A stretch of 64,000 nucleotides of DNA from CAZSXU01 sp964610505 (lineage in GTDB: Bacteria; Arandabacterota; Arandabacteria; JAGLYR01): the NCBI GenBank assembly GCA_964610505.1, contig CAZSXU010000002.1, positions 234,777 through 298,776 on the forward strand. Reading direction: 5' to 3'. The position numbers were made by a program, and so were the translations under genes. This document shows, piece by piece, positions 1-7,829 of the stretch; position 1 is the stretch's first letter, and each line of letters opens with the position of its first letter. The notes under the pieces are model-generated. The model was not told the origin of the DNA, did no database searches, and worked only from the letters and a program-made list of their open reading frames with translations.

Positions 1-1
1 G

Positions 2-964
2 TACCGGGTCGACGGCAAGGCGGTTCTGAATCCCGCAGGGCGTCCGCCCAAGGACCTCGATCGGTTTGCGGATCCGGCCCGGGACCTGCTCCTCCATGGG
101 GCCCGGTACACGTCGGAGGACATGGGCGCGATCATGACCTCGCGGGGATGCGCGTTCCGGTGTGCCTTCTGCTCGCATGAACGCGTCGTCAGGTTCCGGT
201 CCGTCGACGGCGTGATTCAAGAGATTCGGCGCGTGATGGATGCCTACGGGACCCGGCAGTTCGCTTTCAAGGACGATTCCTTCAGCCTGAGCCGCCGGCG
301 GACGGTCGAGTTGTGCCGCCGGCTGATTCGGGAGAACCTCGGGATCAACTGGGACTGCACCACGCGAGTGAATCTTCTGGATCCGGAACTGGTGGATCTC
401 ATGATGAGTGCGGGGTGCAACACGGTCAAACTGGGCGTGGAGACGGGCAGCCCCAGGATCATGAACGCGATCAACAAGGGTGTCAGCCTGGACGAGGTGC
501 GCAGGGCAGCGGATCTGCTGAACGACCGGGGGCTCTTCTGGAGCGCCTATTTCATCTACGGTCTCCCGCAGGAAACCGAAGAGGATTTGGCCGCCACGCG
601 GGAATTCCTCAAGGAGCTGAATCCCCCCTACGCCGGTCTGGGGCTCTATGCCCCGTATCCCAACACGAAGCTCTGGGACGTCGGTGTGGAGATGGGGATC
701 GTCGATCCCGGCGTTTCTCTCGATCACTTCTTCACTACGAATCCTAAGGATTATTTCTTGAGGGATCCGCGCCGGCGTGTGAGAGCAATCGAGCCGGAGA
801 CGTTCCGGGGCCTGGCCGATCGGCTGATGGAGGATGTCCACCGGCACAACACACGGCCGGCGGGGCTCTGGAGGCGAGCCTGGGCGAGGCGAAACGCGTA
901 TGTCAAGGACCCGCGCCTGTTCTGGAGTGATTGCCGCAAAGTCGTCAGTTGGATCTCGAGGTAA
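2..964 (+). CDS. Radical SAM protein, 5' end outside window
   Basis: The reading frame is open from base 2, so the gene starts upstream; 320 C-terminal residues are visible. The CxxxCxxC radical-SAM cluster motif (CAFRCAFC, codons from base 149) follows a short linker, then come an FKDD segment and a GVETGSP segment typical of the radical SAM barrel in the B12-binding (BchE/Elp3-like) class. The missing N-terminus would be expected to carry the cobalamin-binding domain. It would cleave S-adenosylmethionine with a [4Fe-4S] cluster in the cytoplasm. The substrate is unknown. It lies 27 bases before a glycosyltransferase, so a role in modifying a surface glycan or lipid is possible but only inferred from context. 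Confidence 0.85.
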   Translation, partial: YRVDGKAVLNPAGRPPKDLDRFADPARDLLLHGARYTSEDMGAIMTSRGCAFRCAFCSHERVVRFRSVDGVIQEIRRVMDAYGTRQFAFKDDSFSLSRRRTVELCRRLIRENLGINWDCTTRVNLLDPELVDLMMSAGCNTVKLGVETGSPRIMNAINKGVSLDEVRRAADLLNDRGLFWSAYFIYGLPQETEEDLAATREFLKELNPPYAGLGLYAPYPNTKLWDVGVEMGIVDPGVSLDHFFTTNPKDYFLRDPRRRVRAIEPETFRGLADRLMEDVHRHNTRPAGLWRRAWARRNAYVKDPRLFWSDCRKVVSWISR

Positions 965-991
965 TCTTCCCTGTGGAGGGACAAGGCCGGT

Positions 992-2245
992 ATGCCCAGC
1001 GTTCTCCTCATCGTTGATGTGTTCCATCCCGATCCGGGTGTGACCGCAAGGCACTACACCGAATTCGCCCAATCGCTCCAAGATCGCGGGTGGGATGTTT
1101 CGGTGCTGAGTACGGATCGGTCCCATCGGAATCCGGCGGATCGATATGGGGCCGAAGAGACCTGGAATGGGATTCGCATTCAACGGACCGCGCGGCTCGG
1201 CCTGAACATCGACAGACCGCTGCATCGGCTGCTGGTGGCGGGGGTCACACTGTCCCGCTGGGTGCGCCAGGCGTCGAAGATGCGCAGCGTCGATGTCGCT
1301 GTGATTGGTTCAAATCCGCCTTTCGCCGCGGCCCTGGGGCCGGTACTGAGAAAAAGGTGGCCCGGGACGAAGCTGGTGCACTGGTGTTTCGACGTTTACC
1401 CGGACGCCATCCAGGCCGAGGGATTCTCTCCGTTGTTCAACCCGCTGCTGGAACAGGTCGGACGCCGGATGCGGGCGTCGTACGATGCGTTTGACCTGAT
1501 CGTCGATCTCGGACCGAGAATGAGAAAGCGGCTTGCGGCGAGAAGGGCGGTGGTGAGGCGGGCGACCCTGGCCCCCTGGGCCTTTGTGGAGCCGGACGAT
1601 GTGGTGTCCGCGAAACCGGGGCCCAGGCGGGAGCTCTTCGGGGACGCGAAGCTTGGCGTCTTGTACTCCGGCACGCTGGGCCGGGCTCATTCGGTCGACA
1701 ATCTGCTCGGTCTCGCACGGGCCTGCCGGACAGCCGGCGCTGATGTCGGGTTTGCGTTTTCCTGCCGCGATGGACGCAGGAGCACACTCGGGAAGGCACT
1801 GACGGCAGAGGATCGGAACATCCGTCTGGTGGACTTCGCCCCCGAGGCGGGGCTCGAGGACCGCCTCAACAGTGCGGATCTCCACATGATGAGCCTCAAG
1901 GCGGCGTGGTCGGGCATATCGGTGCCCTCCAAGTTCTTCGGGTCCCTCGCCGTGGGCCGGCCGGTTCTGTACGACGGCCCGGCGGATTCGGACATTGCCC
2001 GGTTGATTCTGGAGAAGGATGTTGGTACTCTGTTGTCCAAGGAGAGCATTGACCGTGTCTCGAAACGACTGGTAGACTTGAGCGCCGACGGGGCTGCTCT
2101 CAGGACGTGGCAGGCCCGGGCATATGAGACGTATCAAAGCGAGTTCCGGCGAGATCTGATCATGGATCGATGGGACGGGGAACTTCGATCACTGCTGCTC
2201 GCTTCACGGGGAACGGGTGAGGGATCGATCCTGGAGGGGCAATGA
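992..2245 (+). CDS. Glycosyltransferase family 4, WcaI-like
   Basis: 417 residues with two Rossmann halves. The N-terminus (LIVDVFHPDPGVTARHYTEF) and the central HWCFDVYPD segment match WcaI-type colanic acid/exopolysaccharide glycosyltransferases. The C-terminal half has the SVPSKFFGSLAVGRPVL-like nucleotide-sugar region of GT-B enzymes. It would transfer a sugar from a nucleotide donor to a lipid-linked acceptor on the inner face of the membrane; donor and acceptor cannot be read from sequence. The stop overlaps the next start by four bases (ATGA), so it is translationally coupled to the epimerase gene, which may make its donor. Function is firm at family level only. Confidence 0.85.
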   Translation: MPSVLLIVDVFHPDPGVTARHYTEFAQSLQDRGWDVSVLSTDRSHRNPADRYGAEETWNGIRIQRTARLGLNIDRPLHRLLVAGVTLSRWVRQASKMRSVDVAVIGSNPPFAAALGPVLRKRWPGTKLVHWCFDVYPDAIQAEGFSPLFNPLLEQVGRRMRASYDAFDLIVDLGPRMRKRLAARRAVVRRATLAPWAFVEPDDVVSAKPGPRRELFGDAKLGVLYSGTLGRAHSVDNLLGLARACRTAGADVGFAFSCRDGRRSTLGKALTAEDRNIRLVDFAPEAGLEDRLNSADLHMMSLKAAWSGISVPSKFFGSLAVGRPVLYDGPADSDIARLILEKDVGTLLSKESIDRVSKRLVDLSADGAALRTWQARAYETYQSEFRRDLIMDRWDGELRSLLLASRGTGEGSILEGQ

Positions 2246-3240
2246 GGGAGAAGAAGATTCGTGTGCTGGTCACGGGTGCCGGTGGGTTTATCGGGAGCCA
2301 CCTCGTTGAGTTCCTGAAGGACGCCGGCTACTGGGTGCGGGGCGTAGACCTTGTCCACTCCCGGTACATGGAGACCAGCGCCGACGATTTCCAGATTCTC
2401 GATCTCAGGAAGTGGGAGAATTGTCTTCAGGCAACCGAGGGCATTGAACACGTATATTCCCTGGCCGCCAACATGGGCGGGATTGGTTTCATCGAGACGG
2501 TGAAGGCCGACGTGATGCGTGACAATGTCCTGATCAACACCCACATGCTGGAAGCTGCGAGGGTGAACCAGGTCGATCGCTACTTCTATTCCTCGTCCGC
2601 CTGTATCTACCCGACCTACAACCAGAAGAACCCCGAGGTGACTCCGCTGAAGGAATCCGAAGCATACCCGGCGGACCCGGACAACGAATACGGGTGGGAG
2701 AAGCTCTTCACCGAGCGGCTGGTGGCGAGCTACAAGACGGAGCACGGCCTCGAGACCCGGATCGTCCGCTATCACAATATCTTCGGTCCCTACGGCACCT
2801 GGTGTGGTGGACGGGAGAAAGCTCCGGCCGCCGTGTGTCGCAAAGTGGCCGAAGCGGAAGATGGGGGCACGATCGAGATATGGGGAGACGGTGAACAGAC
2901 ACGCTCTTTCTGCTATATCGACGATTGCCTGGAGGGAAGCTATCGCCTCATGATGTCGGATTTCGATCAGCCCCTGAACGTGGGATCGGACGAGCTCGTG
3001 TCCATCAATCAGCTCGTGGGGATCGTCTGCGATGTGGCCGGCAGGAAGGTTGGCACGACGCATGATCTCACGAAGCCGCAGGGCGTTCGGGGCAGGAACT
3101 CCGACAATACGCTGATCAAGAAGGTGTTGGGCTGGGCGCCCGGGATTTCGCTCAGGGAAGGCATTGGCAGAACGTATCCCTGGGTCGCGGATCAGGTGGA
3201 ACGCGCAGGCGGCAAGCCTCAGGAGATACTGACTCCCTAG
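2242..3240 (+). CDS. GDP-mannose 3,5-epimerase-like SDR
   Basis: 332 residues, extended short-chain dehydrogenase fold. The NAD-binding GAGGFIG motif is at residues 12-18, with an NMGGIGFIE segment, the catalytic SSSACIYP motif, YGWEK (YxxxK), HNIFGPYGTW, GGREKAPAAVCRK and GVRGRNSDN. These match plant GDP-mannose 3,5-epimerase closely, including the Cys of SACIYP and the Lys of REKAP that act as the epimerisation acid/base pair. The expected product is GDP-L-galactose (and/or GDP-L-gulose). Coupled by a four-base overlap to the glycosyltransferase, it probably supplies a surface polysaccharide rather than ascorbate. A related GDP-sugar epimerase specificity cannot be excluded. Confidence 0.85.
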   Translation: MREKKIRVLVTGAGGFIGSHLVEFLKDAGYWVRGVDLVHSRYMETSADDFQILDLRKWENCLQATEGIEHVYSLAANMGGIGFIETVKADVMRDNVLINTHMLEAARVNQVDRYFYSSSACIYPTYNQKNPEVTPLKESEAYPADPDNEYGWEKLFTERLVASYKTEHGLETRIVRYHNIFGPYGTWCGGREKAPAAVCRKVAEAEDGGTIEIWGDGEQTRSFCYIDDCLEGSYRLMMSDFDQPLNVGSDELVSINQLVGIVCDVAGRKVGTTHDLTKPQGVRGRNSDNTLIKKVLGWAPGISLREGIGRTYPWVADQVERAGGKPQEILTP

Positions 3241-3352
3241 CTAGGCTCAACACTGTGGACACAGAACCCACTTGACGCTGGAGAATCTGGTGATCCCCCT
3301 CCCGGCGTCCCATCTTCCTCCTGCCATTTAGCTCTGCCCCTGTTCCGCGTAT

Positions 3353-3385
3353 CCCTGTTCGCTCCGCACCTGCAGAAGAACAGGG
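3353..3385. terminator. Weak hairpin between convergent genes
   Basis: CCCTGTTC (3353-3360) pairs with GAACAGGG (3378-3385) across a 17-base loop, between the ends of the epimerase and the convergent GTPase gene. There is no T-tract on either strand, so a role in termination is only a guess. Confidence 0.25.
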
Positions 3386-3417
3386 CGATGGGAAAAGGGT
3401 CCTTTCATGTTCCGGGA

Positions 3418-4410
3418 CTATTTCGCATGCAACTCCAGCACGTCTCCATCCTGGACAGCGTGGTCCATCTTGACGCGCTGTCCGTCGTATTTCCCCTGCC
3501 CCCAGATCTTGGCGAATTTCATGCCGCCGGCAATGTCCTTGTGGACCTGCCTTGCTACGTCGAGGACCGTGCTGCCCTGCTTGACCACGAAGGGTTTGGT
3601 CATGTCCGGCGGCTTCTGGGGAATCTTCGAATAGACCCGGACGAGCCTGAGCATCTGAAACGCCTCTTTCCGGAGAGCGTCCAGACCCTCCCCGGATTCG
3701 GACGAGAGGCCGAGCGTGGGAAACCGTTCCCCGACCCAGGCCTGGAGCTCCCGCAGCCGCGAGGCGGCCCCCTCACGATCGATCTGTGTACCGGCCACGA
3801 TGGTGGGCTTCCGGAGCCAGCCGATCCGGTCGTCCTCCTCCGGATCCCGGACCGCCTCGACCTTGCCCTTCTGAATCTCGGCGAGCACCATCTCGGCCTG
3901 GCCCATCACGTCCACCTCGGCCAGGCTGATCATGAGGAGAGCTCCGTCCGCGTTTCGGATGGTGTTGGACAACCAGGGCGGGGTCATGCCTTCGGCGAGC
4001 GGCGGAGTGTCGATCAGCTGAATTTGCACGTCCTCGAAAGCCATCATGCCCGGAATGGGGCGTTGCGTGGAGAAGGGATAAGGCGCAACCTCCGTCTTGG
4101 CGTTGGTCAACGCCACCAGAAGACTGGATTTCCCGGCGTTGGGGGGACCGAGGACCACCACCTGACCGGCGCCCTCTCTCTCCACGTGGTCGATCTGGGC
4201 CCGGCGGGCGCCGGACTTTCTGGCCTTCTGCGTCGCGTCCTGAAGCTTCGAGATCCGCTTCTTGATGTCCGCCCGCATCTTCTCGGTCCCCTTGTGCTTG
4301 GGGATGACGGCCATCATATGCCGGAGTGCCTCGAGTTTCTCCTCGGGTGTGGCGGCCTCCTTGAAGACCTTCTCGGCCTCCAGGTACTCGGGTGTGAGAT
4401 TAGCAGGCAT
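3418..4410 (-). CDS. OBG/DRG-type GTPase with C-terminal TGS domain
   Basis: 330 residues from the ATG at 4410, preferred over an upstream in-frame start because GGAGGAGG lies just ahead of it. A charged helical N-terminus (1-80) precedes the Walker A motif GPPNAGKS (88-95), a switch II motif IDTPP, and a C-terminal TGS domain (about 255-330, ending DGDVLELHAK). It resembles archaeal/eukaryotic DRG and bacterial TGS GTPases that bind ribosomes or tRNA. The usual G4 NKxD is replaced by TQID, which may loosen guanine specificity. It is monocistronic and convergent with the epimerase gene. The cellular role is unknown beyond GTP-dependent, probably translation-linked regulation. Confidence 0.85.
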   Translation of the reverse strand: MPANLTPEYLEAEKVFKEAATPEEKLEALRHMMAVIPKHKGTEKMRADIKKRISKLQDATQKARKSGARRAQIDHVEREGAGQVVVLGPPNAGKSSLLVALTNAKTEVAPYPFSTQRPIPGMMAFEDVQIQLIDTPPLAEGMTPPWLSNTIRNADGALLMISLAEVDVMGQAEMVLAEIQKGKVEAVRDPEEDDRIGWLRKPTIVAGTQIDREGAASRLRELQAWVGERFPTLGLSSESGEGLDALRKEAFQMLRLVRVYSKIPQKPPDMTKPFVVKQGSTVLDVARQVHKDIAGGMKFAKIWGQGKYDGQRVKMDHAVQDGDVLELHAK

Positions 4411-4536
4411 GTGAGGTTGTCCTCCTCCGGTGGGTTTCCCGGCAACCGCGTATCCTAGCACAGGCGGGGGCGGAGCGAAAGGGTAGAGGGGGGATGCCCA
4501 CGGCCCGGGCCGTTCGGGATATTTCCGAGTTTTTTG

Positions 4537-4565
4537 TTGCCAATTCCGGGATCCTTTGTTAGAAT
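4537..4565 (+). promoter_or_regulatory. Sigma70-type promoter for lipoprotein gene
   Basis: TTGCCA (4537-4542) and TAGAAT (4560-4565) are separated by exactly 17 bases; each matches the consensus at five of six positions. Initiation near 4572 would give a leader of about 85 bases before the lipoprotein start at 4658. Confidence 0.6.
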
Positions 4566-4657
4566 CCGGCGCCGTGCGAGTGCAAACAGGCCTTGGAGCG
4601 CGGAATCTGCGGTCTTAGTAACCGCTTACTATTCCTGCGGTAGGCATGGGGGGGATC

Positions 4658-5134
4658 ATGAAGAGACTTACTCTGGTGCTTGTCTTGATGAGTTTCGTGC
4701 TGGGCTGTGCGGGAGCGGCGACTCAGTCCGAGCAGAGTTCGGGATCATCCACGCTGAAATCGAAGAAGATTCCGCACAATTTCGACGATGTGTGGCCCGC
4801 CGTGCTGGAGACGCTGAACAACCAGGCTTGGCCGATTGCGGTTGCGGATAAGCAGGCGGGACAGATCTCGACGGAGTTCGTCGAAGTCGGTTTCGACGAG
4901 ATCAACGAGTACGGAACGTGCCCGATGGGATTCGACTCACAGATCATGCGCGGCCGCATGAAGATCGATATCACGATCACCCGGCAATCGCTGTACGAAT
5001 CCACGATGGGTATTGCCGTCAGCATCCACGGCTGGGACGAGGGCAGCGCCAAGATGTGGAAGAACTGCGAGTCTCAGGGGAAAGTGGAGGACATCATTTA
5101 CGAGGGCGTGAATCGGCGACTTTCGATTCGATAG
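4658..5134 (+). CDS. Small lipoprotein, BamC-like in outline
   Basis: 158 residues starting MKRLTLVLVLMSFVLGC; Cys17 follows a good lipobox (FVLGC), so it should be lipidated and held in the periplasm or outer membrane. The mature part has one alpha/beta domain (KIPHNFDDVWPAVLETLNN then alternating strands) like the DUF/BamC-type helix-grip modules that measure a pairwise difference between deep clefts; this fold call is an inference from pattern only. An in-frame ATG four codons earlier is less likely because the lipobox spacing is better from 4658. It has its own promoter and an intrinsic terminator, so it is a single-gene unit. Function unknown. Confidence 0.75.
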   Translation: MKRLTLVLVLMSFVLGCAGAATQSEQSSGSSTLKSKKIPHNFDDVWPAVLETLNNQAWPIAVADKQAGQISTEFVEVGFDEINEYGTCPMGFDSQIMRGRMKIDITITRQSLYESTMGIAVSIHGWDEGSAKMWKNCESQGKVEDIIYEGVNRRLSIR

Positions 5135-5157
5135 CGGTTTGCATGGGATGGAGTGCA

Positions 5158-5201
5158 AAGCGGGCGTAGACCTACAAAGGTTGACGCCCGCTTCCATTTT
5201 T
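5158..5201 (+). terminator. Intrinsic terminator after lipoprotein gene
   Basis: A perfect 10-bp stem, AAGCGGGCGT (5158-5167) with ACGCCCGCTT (5184-5193), has a further ACCT/AGGT pairing inside the loop and is followed by CCATTTTT. Confidence 0.85.
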
Positions 5202-5207
5202 GGTAAC

Positions 5208-5329
5208 ATGGGGGCTGTTGAAGAAGCCCTGTTCGCTGCCGCAGGGTCCGTCGAGACCGCCCGTCGTACCCCTGACGGACCGTCTTGACGGACCGGGTCC
5301 AGAGCCCGAGGGTTTTCCAACAACCCCAT
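5208..5329. mobile_element. 122-bp palindromic MITE-like element
   Basis: The ends are imperfect inverted repeats of about 22 bases (5208-5230 and 5309-5329; both outer ends read ATGGGG inward). Inside is a second inverted pair, GGTCCGTCGAGAC (5245-5257) with GTCTTGACGGACC (5282-5294). The whole unit could fold into one long hairpin. It lies between a terminator and the aminopeptidase start, contains no gene, and looks like a non-autonomous insertion. No transposase is present nearby. Confidence 0.55.
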
Positions 5330-5391
5330 ATGAATCTAGTGCACTCGAGTGTCTGTTTCTGCGACCATTCCTTCATTCTGAGGTATCCACG

Positions 5392-7428
5392 ATGACCTAT
5401 CGTTTTTCGTTTTGCCTCGTGCTGTTGATCGTGCTGGGGGGCGGGGCGGGAGCCTTCGGGCAGAATGACGAGCCGGTTCCAGTGACCCGGGACAAGTTCC
5501 TGGCTCCCGATGAGATCGAGCTCGGGTCCAGAGCCTGGGCCCGGGCCATGGATGCCGCGAAGCACGGTTGGCGGTCCGGGGAAACACGAATCGACAACTG
5601 CCCCCACGCCTACGACGTGCTCCACTACGATATCACGCTCGAGATCGACCACGCCAACCAGCTCCTGTATGGAGACACGCGGGTGATCTCGGTCAGTCAG
5701 GAGGCGGACCTCACCGAGATCGACCTCGATCTGACGGTCCTGACGGTGGATGCCGTGCTGTCGGGGGAGGACACGCTGGACTACGTCTACGCCGACCCGG
5801 TGTTGACCGTGGATCTGCCCGAGGCGTGCGCCGCCGGCGACTCCTTTGAGGTCCGGGTGATTTACCACGGCCATCCGGGCAACGAGGGAGCCGGGGGATT
5901 CGGCGGGTTCTACTTCGAAGGCACACCGACCACTGCGTTCCAGATGGGCGTGGGGCTCGTCGCGGATCCGCCCTCGATGGGCAAGTACTGGTTTCCCTGT
6001 TGGGATTGGCCCTGTGACAAGGCCACGGCGGATGTCCACGCCACCGTGTCCGGAGTCAAGAAAGCGGTCAGCAATGGGGTTCTGACGGCCACCGTGGAAG
6101 ACACGGTAGCCAACACGACGACCTATCACTGGTCCGAAACTCACCAGATTGCCCCGCACGTCATGATGGTGGCCGCGAGGCGGTACGCGGAGCTCGTGGA
6201 CTCGACGTACGACTGGATTCACTACTGGGTCTATCCGGATCAGAGCGAAGATGCCGTGATCCACTTCGAGAACGTTCACCTCATGATGGATGCCTTCGTG
6301 GATCGCTATGGTCCCTATCCCTTCGACACGTTCGGATACGTGGCCGCGACCAAGGGGGACATGGAACATCAGACCTGTGTCACGCATAACGCCTTCCTGA
6401 TCGGGGCCCACCACATGTACGATTGGCTGCTGGCACACGAGCTGGGACACCAGTGGTGGGGGGACTGCATCTCGGTCAACGACTGGCGAGACATTTGGCT
6501 GAGTGAGGGATTCGCGACCTACTCGGAAGCGATTTTCCAGGAATACGCCTACGGGGTCGAGAGCTATCACGACTACGTGCGCGACAGTCACATGACGCCG
6601 GTATTCAACAGCGCCGAGAACTTCCCCATCTATGACCCGGATTACCTCTGGGGTACGACCGTATACGAGAAGGGCGCCTGCGCACTCCACATGCTGAGGC
6701 ACGTGCTGGGGGATACTACGTTCTTCGACGCGTTGGCCGCGTACCGGGCGGCGCACGAGTACGAGAGCGCCATCACGCCCGATTTCCAGCAGGCGGTCGA
6801 GGGCGTGTATGGGCAGGATCTGGACTGGTTCTTCGACGAATGGATCTACGACGTCGGCTGGCCGGAATACGAATACGCCTGGCGGCTTTCCCGGGGCACC
6901 CTGGATCTGGCGATCGATCAGGTGCAGACGAACGGTCCCGTCTATGCCATGCCCGTAGATGTGCTGATTGTGAACGGGACGACCGACAGCCTGTTGACCA
7001 CAGTCTGGGTCGACGAAGCGCACGAGGATTTCGAGATCGACGTGGAGCACGCAGTGACGGACATCGTGCTGGACCCGGACAACTGGATCCTGAACACGGC
7101 GGAGGAGATTGCCTACACGGCCGTCCAGACATCCGGGATGGATTCCCATCCGGACCTCCGCCTGGAACAGAACATCCCGAACCCGTTCAATCCGTCCACC
7201 ACGATCCGCTACTCCGTTCCCAGGGCCCAGCGCGTTCGCCTGGAGATCTTCAACACGGCGGGCCAGAAGGTGGTCTGTCTCGTGGACGGGGTCGTCACTC
7301 GCGGCCGCGGGCAGGTTGTATGGGATGGAGCGGATGAACATGGGCGGGCGGTGGCCTCGGGGACCTACTTCTGTCGACTGACGACGGACGACGGGTGCCA
7401 GGTCCGGCGCGTGGTTCTTCTGAGATAA
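5392..7428 (+). CDS. Secreted M1-family aminopeptidase with FlgD-type sorting tail
   Basis: 678 residues from the ATG at 5392, which has GAGGT upstream and opens a signal peptide (hydrophobic core FCLVLLIVL). The zinc site is HELGH (349-353) with the third ligand Glu372 exactly 18 residues later. GDMEH (322-326) replaces the GxMEN exopeptidase motif, a form common in secreted FCB-type M1 enzymes. The last ~90 residues form a FlgD/Por-secretion tail (NPFNPSTTIRYSVP ... DEHGRAVASGTYFCRL). It should trim N-terminal amino acids from external peptides and be exported and possibly anchored through the tail. It is a single-gene unit followed by an intrinsic terminator. Confidence 0.92.
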   Translation: MTYRFSFCLVLLIVLGGGAGAFGQNDEPVPVTRDKFLAPDEIELGSRAWARAMDAAKHGWRSGETRIDNCPHAYDVLHYDITLEIDHANQLLYGDTRVISVSQEADLTEIDLDLTVLTVDAVLSGEDTLDYVYADPVLTVDLPEACAAGDSFEVRVIYHGHPGNEGAGGFGGFYFEGTPTTAFQMGVGLVADPPSMGKYWFPCWDWPCDKATADVHATVSGVKKAVSNGVLTATVEDTVANTTTYHWSETHQIAPHVMMVAARRYAELVDSTYDWIHYWVYPDQSEDAVIHFENVHLMMDAFVDRYGPYPFDTFGYVAATKGDMEHQTCVTHNAFLIGAHHMYDWLLAHELGHQWWGDCISVNDWRDIWLSEGFATYSEAIFQEYAYGVESYHDYVRDSHMTPVFNSAENFPIYDPDYLWGTTVYEKGACALHMLRHVLGDTTFFDALAAYRAAHEYESAITPDFQQAVEGVYGQDLDWFFDEWIYDVGWPEYEYAWRLSRGTLDLAIDQVQTNGPVYAMPVDVLIVNGTTDSLLTTVWVDEAHEDFEIDVEHAVTDIVLDPDNWILNTAEEIAYTAVQTSGMDSHPDLRLEQNIPNPFNPSTTIRYSVPRAQRVRLEIFNTAGQKVVCLVDGVVTRGRGQVVWDGADEHGRAVASGTYFCRLTTDDGCQVRRVVLLR

Positions 7429-7479
7429 GGGGGCAGCGGGAGGGCGAGACGGCGGGCGAACCTGAAACGCCGGAACCCC

Positions 7480-7566
7480 GGATTTCACGGATTCGAAGAG
7501 GGGAAGATGATCGGGATGCAGCACGCGGCATCCCGATTTTGTTTGCGCAATCCGTGCAATCTGTGA
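7480..7566. repeat. Inverted repeat enclosing a terminator
   Basis: GGATTTCACGGATT (7480-7493) is mirrored by AATCCGTGCAATCTGTGA (7549-7566), with the terminator at 7510-7544 in between. The arrangement and the CACxGATT wording recur at 16007-16123. Confidence 0.55.
7510..7544 (+). terminator. Intrinsic terminator after aminopeptidase
   Basis: A perfect 10-bp stem ATCGGGATGC (7510-7519) / GCATCCCGAT (7528-7537), 8-base loop, then TTTGTTTG. Confidence 0.85.
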
Positions 7567-7829
7567 TGTCCCGGTGTGCGTTGCCTCCGACCATCGGCAC
7601 CTTCTCCGGTGCACTTCTCCAAGCCCGGTCGGCTATTAGCGATTCACGAGTTTCGATGTTCTCTGGGATACAATCGTTGCACGGGGACCGACGAGAAGAC
7701 ACGGAAATCGGAAATGGGGATGACTGTGCATCAGTGTCGGCGCTCCCGACCGGCTTTTGCCTTGACAGTGATGTTGGGAACGTGTAGTCACACCGTAGGT
7801 GCTTGACTCCTCATATCCGGGTGCTCAGG
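7567..7829 (+). promoter_or_regulatory. Non-coding interval with a weak promoter
   Basis: No gene is seen between the repeat and the next start. TTGACA (7762-7767) followed after 17 bases by TAGTCA (7785-7790) is a possible promoter with a perfect -35 and a poor -10; it would give a very short leader for the deoxyhypusine-synthase-like gene. Confidence 0.35.

Noticed and set aside
5098..7614. 838-codon minus-strand frame across the aminopeptidase
   Set aside because: It is the antisense of a clear M1 peptidase in GC-rich DNA, is His/Val/Arg-rich and has no domain or signal peptide. The same applies to long antisense frames at 24875-28459, 31074-33305, 35882-37723 and 44370-46289.
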